The notes under the pieces: generated by a model
The model's database searches: none
Told to the model about the DNA's origin: nothing
What the model saw: only the letters and a program-made list of their open reading frames with translations
In this document: in pieces, positions 20,613 through 30,564 of the stretch
Layout of the letters: every line of letters starts with the position of its first letter
Position numbering within the stretch: position 1 is the first letter of the stretch
NCBI GenBank assembly: GCA_029876055.1
Contig: CM056874.1
Coordinates: 2,604,001-2,668,000, forward strand
DNA: 64,000 nt
Source: Madurella fahalii
Lineage: Eukaryota > Ascomycota > Sordariomycetes > Sordariales
Direction: 5' to 3'
Program-made: the position numbers and the translations under genes

Positions 20613-21616
20613 GGGCGGCCATTTCGGAAGACCCCGATCGAGGGACATTCGAGGTCGCGCTCGAGGGGCTATGGCTTGAGCTGGCGCTGCAGCATTCGAT
20701 GTCAGTTGGTGTGCACGGCAACCGAATGATTGGACCGGGACGCGTTGTTGCCTACGGGAAGGCGCATGACTTCAGTTCGAACGCGTCGTAGTTGGAAGGT
20801 GCCAGCCAAGCAGCAACCGCTGTGCGGTAGCGGGGTACTCAACTCGAAAGACAACTCGCATCGGGACAGACACGACCACTGTGCGAAGCGTGCTGTTCGA
20901 TTTGGAGAGCGAAAGATGGACCTGGGAGGAGAACGAAGGGCGGGGAATTCGCGTTGTTGGCTACGCGAGGAGGTGGGGCTATTTCCACGCTTTGCCGCCG
21001 CGGCATTCCCTATGCTGCTGTGTGGCGTGCAGCGTGCACAGGAGCAGCCAGCACTTCAAGGATATGCGCCAAGACGGCGGCTAGATTACCCTCAAGTTTG
21101 TCAAAGTCAAAACGATTGACCGTAAGAGCATTAGCTAACTCATACGCCTTCTCGATTCCCTGTTCTTTAAGACGCCATCTTGACGGAGTGTTGGTTGGTG
21201 ACTCATGACTGCTTTTGATTGTTGGCCCAAAAGGGACCGCGCGCCGGTAATTATGGCAGAAGTGAGAAAGAATTGATGCCTAACCTGTCTTTTCAATCAG
21301 GTGCCGATATGATTTGTTCCCGATCAGGTTTGTCCAGGTTGTGGGAACAATGCCTTGGCGTTGTACGAAGCAAAGCACTGCACTTGGTATCCTATCTGCG
21401 GGCGGGCTGAACCAAGAGACCGAGAGACAGGTAAAACAAGCTGGTGTTGAGGTAGCGGCGAAGGGTGATCTGCTGGGGACATTTCACGACACCCGGCGCA
21501 AAAAGAGACCAGAGCGTATTTTGTCAAATCAATGAGGGCTACTGGTATTCATACTTTCTAACCAGGATCCCCGCCTCCAAGAGACCCTCGAAACGGAAAA
21601 ACTTTCTCTGACGATA
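20613..21616. other. Intergenic stretch
   Basis: Several overlapping frames (20730-21119, 20881-21084) exist but none shows a recognisable domain. Confidence 0.3.
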
Positions 21617-22099
21617 CTAAGAAAGTAAGTGTTCCACATTTGTCCTTATAGATAATGGCGGATTCTCCTGCTCTTCGACCAGGTCAAATGCCACCCTTTC
21701 GAAATCGAGCGCCATCAGACGGCGGTCTCCGCGCTCCGTGATGAGCTGGAAGTTGCCGGGCTGAGGGTCCTCTTGCCGCACCCCAAGGGCATAGAGCTTC
21801 CCACAAGCTTCTAATAAAAGTTTAGCTAGCTCCTCCAGGTCGAGCAACATGGCCTGGAGAGATGCCAGCGAGTGTCCCTCCAAGACTTGGAGAAGAAGAC
21901 CGGGTTGTCCTCGGTACATAACGCGGCCGTAGCAGACTAGCACGTCGGCGCCCTGTAAGGGTTTAAGCCTTTCATATGCTTTCACCCCAGTCTCGAGCAG
22001 TTCGTGTGATGATGAACACTCCTCGTCGCTGTTTGGCTTCTCCAATTTGAGCACTGCTTGGTCCGGAAGAAACCATTCGGGGATGACAGCTTGAATCAT
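21617..22099 (-). CDS. Short protein kinase-like protein
   Basis: The 160-residue frame carries the C-terminal catalytic features of the kinase-like fold: QEDPQPGNFQLI near residue 115, corresponding to the H-x-D-x4-N loop with Glu-Asp in place of His-x-Asp, and MALDFERV, corresponding to D-F-G. A preceding LEELAKLLLEACGKLYALGV helix fits. There is no glycine-rich loop and no clear ATP-binding Lys, so it is either a truncated gene or lacks a first exon. Similar short kinase-like ORFs are common next to fungal NLR genes. Low Cys and no signal sequence suggest a cytosolic protein. Confidence 0.5.
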   Translation of the reverse strand: MIQAVIPEWFLPDQAVLKLEKPNSDEECSSSHELLETGVKAYERLKPLQGADVLVCYGRVMYRGQPGLLLQVLEGHSLASLQAMLLDLEELAKLLLEACGKLYALGVRQEDPQPGNFQLITERGDRRLMALDFERVAFDLVEEQENPPLSIRTNVEHLLS

Positions 22100-23092
22100 G
22101 CGCCGAAGACAGCAAGATAGCAGCGCACAGAAGCCCTGGACGAGCCCTGATAATGTCGAAGGCCTGATTGAAAGGTGGCGGATGTGTGGGTAATCTGTGT
22201 TGAGGATTGTACTTGAAGCAGTGACGTGTCGGGTGCGGAACCAAAATTGCTGCGATGGGTTAAATCCCAGCGATCAAGACGTGCGGAGACCGGCAAGGTA
22301 TGCAAGTAGTTACAATGGTTGTTGGTGGGGTGGGAAGTGGTAGCGTGGGCTTGAGGCCTACACTCGAAAGCCGATATCTATTTGGTTCGCCGCAAAGTGG
22401 GAATTTCGGTGTACGTATTACCGTACGCTCGAAATCGTTCATTTGGGGCAAGGTGGCTGAAGAACTTGCGCCTCAGATCATCTGTGTCTAGACACTAGAG
22501 CAAGTCGATGAAGGAGCTCAATTTCTGGATTGGGAGGCGTGTTGAGTCACAGAGGACCACGTACTGAGTTTCGCGTTCTACTGGATCTAGTTACTAGTGG
22601 AACTCCCCTTTGTCTCCTCCCATCTTGCAGAAAGGCTCGCTCGCTACCATGAGTTCTGTATCTGGCTTGACGGTAGCGTCGAAGTCGCTGGGCTGGGGTT
22701 CGGAGTCGTAGGAAACGACAGAGCCCAAATTTCAGACCCGTTGGAGGTGGCTGAGATAATTAATGTAGGGGATTTAAAATGTTCCCTTACCGCCTTGGAT
22801 GCTGATTGAGATGGAATCTCCCTCCTTAGCGGTTAGAGCGATTTCAGTTTCCTACCACCCTTTCCTTTAACCTTCCTGATTGAAGGCTACTGAAGTAGCG
22901 CCCTATCAACATGCGGACAGATAAGCAGGGCCAGGTTTCGATGAAAATTTATCAGACGCCGGCATCGGATCACGTGTCTTGCTGAGCTGCCTAAGGACCG
23001 GTCGGGCGCAGGGTGAGGGCGAGATTTTCTCCCTGACTACAAATTGTGTTGACGGTGCCCCTCTACGGCCTTACCTTCGGTGGCCGACAACA
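22100..23092. other. Intergenic stretch
   Basis: No gene supported. A frame at 22597..22809 is open but motif-free. Confidence 0.3.
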
Positions 23093-24676
23093 ATGCCGAA
23101 GTTCTATACCTATCGGTTCAGCGGACTGCCAAAGTCCTTCGACCTGTCAAGTCTTCCGGATGCCTGTCTCATCCACCACTCGTCGCTTGCGCCATGCCCC
23201 GAGGCCCCGGGTACCTTTAACGTGGCCACAGCCACTTTCGACGGAGAGCCATCCTTTGCAACACAGCTGCGTAACGGTCCAGCTCACCTATCCGTCGAAG
23301 GTGGTGCCACGGTTACCGCCGACGTCGACTTTCATGGGATCACGCCGCTAAACAGCGTGCCCGGCAATGATGCAAGGGCCGAGTATGTCTTCCTCCTAAA
23401 AGCTGCGTCCCCGATGAGCACACAGCGTCTGATTGGGAAAACCAGCGAGTGAGCAAGAGTGCTGATGGGGTGGCGCAGCATTATTGCTATCACCGGTCTC
23501 GCTGGCCGGGCTTTCGGATCCTGGCAGAGCGAAAATGGACATATGTGGCTACGCGACTTTCTTCCGTCCCATGTCCCCAATGTTCGGGTCTGTATCTACG
23601 GCTATCCATCCAAAATCCAAGCGAGCCCGTCGAGGTCGACAGTACAAGATTTCGCAGAGGGGCTCACAAGTGCCATATTAAGGCTTCGGAAAAGCCCCGA
23701 TGTACGCCGAGCATGTTCATAATTATTACGAATTCGGATTCATGGGCGGCATGTAGGCTGATGTTGGGCTGCAGGAAGCCAAAAGACCGCTGATACTCAT
23801 AGGACATAGTCTAGGGTGCATTCTGGCTAAGGCTGTCCGTCTCATGCTCCCTTCCTGGGCCGTCCTCGAGCCCCCCCCCATGTCCGGTTTTTGACCTGGT
23901 TATAGGTAGTCGTCGATGCTATGTCGTTGACGAACCCCGTCCCCGAAATACTTGAGGCGCTCTGCGGAATGGTCTTCTTCGGCGCCCCACATCGCGGTCT
24001 CAATAATCCCGAGCTTGAATCCTTGCTGGAGGGCAAACCCCCGGCGGCCCTGCTCTCGGACCTCCGCCCCGAGTCGTTCACCCTTATCGCCCTCAACCAG
24101 CGCTTTCCAGTCGCATGTAAACACATCCGAGTAATCAGCTGCTACGAGACCCACGAGACGCCGAGCCCGCAGCTCATAGATCCGAGTAACCCAGACTCGG
24201 GCTGGGCGCGCACTGGACCGATAAGGTTTCTAGTTCCGCGAACATCTGCATGTCTCGACTGGGCGGCGTCAAAGGAGACCAGGATCGCGGTGCATGGAAA
24301 CCACTCCATGATTGCAAAATTGGACGATGTTATCGGGAGTGCGGTACATGAAATTACGAGACAGATCGGCCTGATGGTGGATGCGGCGCCAACAGTCATC
24401 ATGCTACGACGGGCGGCATTCGGGTCAGAGAGTGGTTCCAACATAGCCGAGATCCTCGCTTCTCTCCAGTACGAACATGCCTGGCTAGTCGGCTGGATTG
24501 CGGCCGTTTCTCATGCCGCTATACCCCAGCATGATTTCGAACCTCCCGCTTGGGCTGGACATCAGCTCGCGATTCCGTATGGCCACCCTGCTTATTCTGT
24601 AGTCGCAGAGGCAGACAGCGTCTTGGAGTCCCTCTCCCGTCTACTCCGGTTACATGCCATCCCCTCTGTCAACTAG
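23093..24676 (+). CDS. NLR-associated alpha/beta-hydrolase (SesB/PGAP1-like), several exons
   Basis: The first exon starts MPKFYTYRFSGLPKSFDLS and has the usual lead-in of fungal NLR-type hydrolases (TPLNSVPGNDARAEYV). After a short intron (about 23370-23480) the frame continues IIAITGLAGRAFGSW, MWLRDFLPSHVPNVRVCIYGY, then, after another intron (about 23700-23795), RPLILIGHSLGCILAKAV with the nucleophile elbow G-H-S-L-G. A fourth piece from about 23921 gives MVFFGAPHRGLNNPELES and VISCYETHETPSP. In the last part NHSMIAKLDD supplies the catalytic His region. Thus the Ser-Asp-His set appears present. These domains often stand at the N-terminus of NACHT or kinase genes or as separate proteins beside them, and are thought to act as lipases or esterases in allorecognition. 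Exon borders are approximate. It may have been one gene with the downstream pseudokinase. Confidence 0.65.
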
Positions 24677-24711
24677 ATGAGGAACCCGGTTCGCCTTCTG
24701 AGCCCTCACAC

Positions 24712-26139
24712 ATGACACTGGTGGGACTGCCTCCCCCCTTCCAGGTCAACCCATTGACCATGAACACACCCCCGCAGGATATGCGCGCGTGCCGGAGCCA
24801 GAGCAGGATAACTTTCTGCACCGCAGGCTGGGCCAGTAGCGAGCGGGCCCAGCTCTCGAAGTTAGTCAACCACTTGCGACGGCTGAATGACACTCTCAAT
24901 GGATTTGCGGAGGAGCGGGCTTCTCTTGACCTCACTGCCTCGGCGGCGTTCCTACATACCTGGGCCCCTCGGACTGGGGACTCCCAACCGTTCGCTGGGT
25001 TGGTGGGTGATGTGCATGACCGGCACTTGGAGCTGTCCCGTAGGGCATCTTTTCAGCAACAATATGGCGGCCCAATGCAGCGGGAGCCGAGGATTTTCCC
25101 GCTAGCCTCCATCAACACGGACGAGCGTGCACCTAGCAGCCTTTCAAACTATCGTCTATTGTCAACCCTCGATGAGCCAGACAAAGGCAAAGACCCTGCT
25201 TCAGGTAATGATTCCCTGCCGTCAAGGACTAGCTGCTTCGGCCGGATGCTAAGCGGGTAAAATTATGTGACAGGGAACCCTCGGGAGAAGCCATGGGTAC
25301 TCGTTGAGTGGAGATCATACAAGATGGCGTCAGGCAGTGCAGCCCAGGCGCAAGCGAGAGATCAGGCGAAGAGAATCGCGTATGATCTCAGCATACAGAG
25401 GAAGCCCACCGGCCTCCGAACACTCGACTGCATCGGCCTTGTGCAAGACCGAGACAACCTCCGCTTTGGCCTCCTTTTTAAGATGCCTCTCGACACGGAC
25501 GTGAAGGTCGGGCCTATCACACTCCACAGGTACCTCTGGCGTGATCAGCTAGACGGTAAGCCGATCCCATTCCCAACGTTAGGCGACCGCATCAAGCTAG
25601 CACACATGCTCGCGTGCTCGCTCGCGGAGATGCATATGGCCGGGATCCTGCACAAGAATTTCCACTCCGGGAACATCCTCTTTTTTCCCACTCGCTACAG
25701 CAAGGATATTTCAGTGCGGAAGCCGTATGTGGGCGGTTTCGAGGTGAGCCGGCCCGAGCAGGACCAGAACCTGTCCATGTCGCAGGGCAGCACGGGTTTT
25801 GATCGATATCGCCACCCCGAGTTGAGGGACGCGTCCAACCTGCTACAGGGCCGCCCTTCATCGTCCCGCAAGTACGACATCTACGGTTTGGGCCTCATAT
25901 TACTGGAGATTGGGATATGGGGGCCTCTTGAGAGAGTGATCTCGGCGAAGATGTCACCAGCAGCAGCAGCGAGGCAATACGTTGATGTCGCGCAGCTCAA
26001 TTTGTCCCATACTATGGGCCCCCTGTACTGTGCCGCGGTGATGGATTGTATCGACACCAAGAGGCAAGGGACCGAAGAGCCGTCATTTCTTGCAGAGAAG
26101 GTCATTGGGCGCTTGGAGCGATGCCAGTGTCAAGCCTGA
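24712..26139 (+). pseudogene. Pseudokinase with possible HeLo-like N-terminus, interrupted by one stop
   Basis: One frame runs from about 24712 to the TGA at 26137, broken only by TAA at 25258-25260. Before the stop a helical region (AQLSKLVNHLRRLNDTLNGF) resembles the start of a HET-S/HeLo-like domain. After it comes KPWVLVEWRSYK, then a kinase-like domain of the HeLo-associated type: LCLGYGLL-like sheet strands are reduced, PFPTLGDRIKLAHMLACSLAEMH, catalytic loop HKNFHSGNILFF (HRD changed to HKN), VGGFEVSRP in place of DFG, YRHPELRD, YDIYGLGLILLEIGIW, and a C-terminal ...RLERCQCQA. The missing catalytic Asp and DFG Asp mark it as a pseudokinase, as usual in this family. A CAA-to-TAA change would explain the break. 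The 20-bp GTAAAA...ACAG around the stop is too short for an intron, but a non-standard one cannot be fully excluded. Confidence 0.7.
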
Positions 26140-29100
26140 CTCTGAGGGACTCCCAGGTTACATTCCTCTCTTGACCGCTCTACGGCCGCTGACCGTATCT
26201 CAACACCCCTCGCCGCGCCGTGATCCAGAAGCAGCCCCGTCATAGCTTTTAGTCTCTCTCGAATCAAATATCTCTCCATATCACCTTTTGGCCGGAACAG
26301 GGCTGCAGCGCCCTCGTAATGACCCCTTTCATGAATTGTCAGCTGATCGAGCGGGGTCTCGCCTCTCTTATCCACAGGGTTGGCGTTCACGCAAGCCACC
26401 CCGAGTAACACTTCCGCGACGGCGACATTCAGGGTCAACGCGGCTACGTGTAAGGGGGTTACGCCGTCGGCGTTAGGGCGTGCAGCGTCCTTGTGAGTTT
26501 CGTCGTTGTCTAGCAGGAATGCAACACCGTTCGCCGGGGAAGTGTCGCGGCTGGACCATACTAGCCGAGAAGACATGTCAGCATTGGCGCAGCTGCTAAG
26601 TATATAACCAGGAAGGCGTTTGGGAGGAATAATGACTAACTGTCAAAACGACCAGCCATGATGTGGAATATTGTCATTCCGTTATCAGCCACAACCAAGG
26701 ACGGCCGAGGACTCAGACTCATCATATAGCTAAGTCGGGCCATCGATGTCGCCGCATGGAACAGCGATGAGCACCGGGATAAACCAGAATTCGGATTAGG
26801 CTCGCCACGCCTTGTGAACTCCGTGTACTGAGCGCCCAGCTCGAGAAGTGAAGTAGCACATTCGAAATTGTCGGCTTGGACAGCTTTGTCGAAAGGTGTC
26901 AGTCCTAGCTCAACCGTGCCGGCGTTAACGAGGCAGCGCAGGTCGCAGCCTCTGGTCTTAAGCAGGGCGAGAACATTGGGAAGAAATGAGGGCAGGAAAG
27001 TCGCGACAACATGAAGAACATTCTGGCCATGCGAGTCTGTGGTGGCAATATCGGCGCCTCGGTCGATGAGAGTCATGATGATCTCAATGTGACCTCTCCG
27101 AAGGGCCGCAAAGAGTGGCGGAGATTCCTGAGATGGCGGGCCGTCTACCGGGAGGCCATAGCCGAGGAGGAGAGGAACCAGGTCTGCCGCACCCCAGCTG
27201 CAGGCGTCGTACAAAGCATTCTCATAGGCAACCAGCACCGGCTGGGACACCAAAATCCCAAGCACTCTGTTCAGGTTATCTCGGTAAGTTGAACCCGCAT
27301 ACTCCATCCGCTGAAAAAACGGCTGGCGAATGAGGCAGAAGAGAGCGTTTGTGCACGCTGCCAATTTTTGTTCCTCAGACAACAGAGCGGAACGAAGTAG
27401 GAGGTGGAGTGTTCCCGGTTCTAGCTGCGTGGCAGCAATGTCAACCGGTGTGTAGCCATCATCACCTTGCGAAAGGACATCAGCGCCAAGGCCCAACAAC
27501 GTAGATATCCAACCATCGGGATCAAGCACGGCCCCAAGCCTGCAAGCAGTCGCCAGCGGCGTTAGCCCCGTCAGGCGGCTCTTGCTGTCGACGCTGATGC
27601 CTCGCCCGACGAGCTGCGCTGCAACGTCACTAACGACTTCAGGGCTAAACCGCTGCAGGTGGTGTATACAACAGTCACCCGTTGCCGCCTCTATGGCCGG
27701 ATCGGCACCATGTTTGAGGAGGAGCGTAAAGACGTCGTAGTGCCCACCCTGACAGGCCATATAAATAGGCGTCCAGTGACCGTCGTCGCTGACACAATTC
27801 ACTTCACAGCCGGGACTCTTGATCAGCCTCTCCACTAATGCGGACCACCCACGACATGCGGCGTAGTGGAGCCAGGTCAGGCCCGTGCCAGCCGCGTCGC
27901 CGGCCCCGATTTCCTTGTTGTGGCCGCCAATGCATTCCCAAATGGAATCGCAGTCGTCCATATGCCAATCATTGACAAGATCGTAGCCAAAGACGTCCAT
28001 CGCTAGCCGTGTATTTGCCCTCAGTTCTTCCCTAGTCTCATCGTACCGCGCACGGTCGAGGCGAGCAAGGTCTTGCAGCCGGCGCCTATCGCAAGACATG
28101 GCCACATCGTTCTGCGCAGTGAGCACAATCATGTCCCGGTGTTCCTCGGGTAGATCTCTCCCCAAGGCAGCTAGAACGCGGGGAGCGCATCTCATCGCCC
28201 TGTCGCAGTCTGAGGCGATACTCCGGATCAGAAGACGGTACCCCAGTGCGTCATCCCGGTCGCATCCAAAGCCTTGGATAAGGGATACGGCTGTTGCGTA
28301 CTCGGCTTCGGCGGCTCTCGATTCACAGCCTGGCTGCAGTCGGTCTTCCAGAGGGCACGAGGCAATTTCTTTCATGTCGTCGAAAATCTGTCGCGCTAGT
28401 GCGCCTCTGGGGGGCAACCGCGCCCAACAATGATGGATCTGGCATGGCTCAGCACTATGTTGCTTCTATCCGCTGTCGCTGTTTAGGGCAAGCCTGGATC
28501 ATACTTACGTTGGGTATGGACTCCCTCCAGTTGCCGTTAAAAAGTGGAGGAATCTGCCGGTCCCACATGGCCTGCAGCATTTCCATGTTCTCAAGGTCAC
28601 TGAAGCAGCGCCGATGAGCTAGGCCGCAACTAAAATGGGGATTGAGCAGTCAGTATCCTTACCAGCCATCATTGTTCGTAACCTCATCCGGCTTCAGGAG
28701 CATCTTGACTTCCCCGTAGTCATCGGCACGGAGATCAAGGTCGGTCCGGACCGTGCGCTTGATGAGCCTTGACAACGTTTCATACTGCGGCTGGGTGTAG
28801 CGGATGTGGGATGCGTTTCGAATCGCTTCACTGCAGACATCCGCAACTCTGTCTTGCCTCTTCCACTCCCTGATGATGGCTGTCTCGGTGATCGGGTCGC
28901 CGGCTCCTGGCGACTCACTCAGCGAGATGGCGAAAGGGTCCCCGCCCTCAAGGGCCACTCTGCAGGCAATGAGGCCGTAGCCATAAAGATCCACCTTGTC
29001 GATTTCGTCAAGGTCAATATCCTCCGCAGACTCGGGTGCATCCCACGGCGGAGTAATCGACTGGAGTTGGAAGGTGGTGCCACTTTCGTAATCACAGCTT

Positions 29101-29726
29101 ATTACCGCTGACCCGAAGTCGCAAACCTTTGCCACGAACGACGATTCTCCAGTGCGGAAGACCAACACGTTTGTGAGCTTCAAGTCTCCATGGCAGACTC
29201 CGCTGTCGGAGATGGCCTCCAGGCCGCTCGCGAGGTCGTATAAAAGGTCTACCTTCACGCTCCATGTGTACTCGACGCTTTCTAAGCGGAAGAAATCCTC
29301 GAGTGTTCCGCAATCCCCGTATTCAAGCAACAGCACTGGGAACCGGTAGTAACCACCCAGGACATCAAACGGATTCCGCTCCCAGTCCAGTCCGATGATG
29401 TCGACGATATTTTTATGCTGCCAGATATGTTTATGGCCAAGTATCCGCAGTTCCTAGGCAAGTTCCGCTATGGCGCGCTCGTCGTGGCTCCTATCCTCGG
29501 TAAAGAAACGCTTCACAACGACCCTCTGGCCGGCGGGGCGGTCCCGGGCTAGCCAAGATGCCGACGCCAATGAAGGTCGTATCAATTCTATCTCTGTCTT
29601 CCGGCGGTACTTCTGTGAGAGATCCTGCGTGAGCCGAGTGAGGGTGGCGGTTGCGAAGGCGCCCCTTCCAACTCGCGCACCGGTACCCGACGCGGACTCG
29701 GTGACGGTTCCGTCGAGGACAGGCAC
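26130..29726 (-). pseudogene. Protein kinase - Sel1 - ankyrin repeat gene with an in-frame TAG
   Basis: Read leftwards. 29726-28680 encodes a kinase domain: a glycine-rich VGRGAFATATL, VVVKRF (ATP-binding Lys), then TAG at 29456-29454, then LRILGHKHIWQHKNIVDIIG, VLLLEYGDCGTLEDF, catalytic loop CHGDLKLTN, CDFGSA and WDAPES. All catalytic residues are kept. After a very short intron (GTAAGG...TTTTAG) an exon at about 28636-28509 gives NGNWRES; after GTAAGT the frame resumes as PPRGALARQIFDDMKEI and a Sel1-like segment, then many ankyrin units (TPIYMACQGGHYDVFTLLLKHG; PPLFAALRRGHIEIIMTLID). A last exon (about 26572-26130) holds one or two more repeats. The stop falls between AELA and ELRIL, where related kinases have a coding residue; CAG to TAG fits. 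The 3' ends of this gene and of the convergent pseudokinase overlap by 10 bp. Confidence 0.75.
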
Positions 29727-30564
29727 GTCGAGATGGAAGGCCAGAGCGATAAGGGACGAAATTCCGTCACAGCGGAAATCTGGAGAGAAGTCATGCTAGA
29801 TCTCTCGTGGTTCGGGGTCTCGGATAGCGGGCAGGTGTTGAGTCTCGGGAAGGAGGAAGGCGAAGTTGATTCTGCCGCGGTCGGGGGAGTTCTCACCGGG
29901 AAAGTGATTTATCTGCGCTGAGCACCTTAGGTACGTATGGATGAGAGAGTGATAAGACGGCGTTTAGGGTCTGTTAGACGGCAGATCACGTCGAATAATG
30001 CCGATTCAGGCAGCGTGTGTACACCTGAGGAGGAAAGTTGTTAAGGTCAGGCTGTGTTCCTTTCCCTCTTGTTTTGCAAAAGAAGAGGGGGGTGGGGGGT
30101 GGCGGAGGCGGAGCTGTTGCCTTGAGAAATTCAAACTTTGCATTTTCAACGCCTGACCCGAAGGAGATCCTCTGCGAGCTTGGCACATGTTCCTTTCCCC
30201 TCCCCTCTCTCCGGTCCGGCGCGACTAGTGGCGTCTCGGTGTCCCCTGTGGACGTAGACACGTATTCTTCCTGCACTACTCCGAAGCCGGCATGGCTGCG
30301 CAGACACATTTGTACGACAGTAGATGCTGTCCGTGTTACACGAGACGAGACGACCAACAAGAGGAGTTGCTAATCACGTCTACAATCTCTAATCGGGTGA
30401 CCCAGTACCTAACGTTCCACCGCGTCAGCAAGCAGCGTTCTGGTCTAGTTGCACGCCACCCAAACCGCTTACAACTTTGGCGGGGCGCGGCCTAACTAGC
30501 TAAGCGGACCACCGTACTGGCGGAATGAGAAAACCACGCATTCCCCCAGGGCGAAAGTTGCAAT
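29727..30564. other. Divergent intergenic region
   Basis: It lies between the leftward ankyrin-kinase gene and the rightward NACHT gene and should hold both promoters. A G-rich run (gaagaggggggtggggggtggcggaggcgg) is at about 30084..30113. The first exon of the kinase gene may extend into it (frame 29588-29896). Confidence 0.35.

Noticed and set aside
23842..24154. Minus-strand frames over the hydrolase
   Set aside because: Antisense to the conserved FFGAPHRGL block, which is clearly the coding strand.
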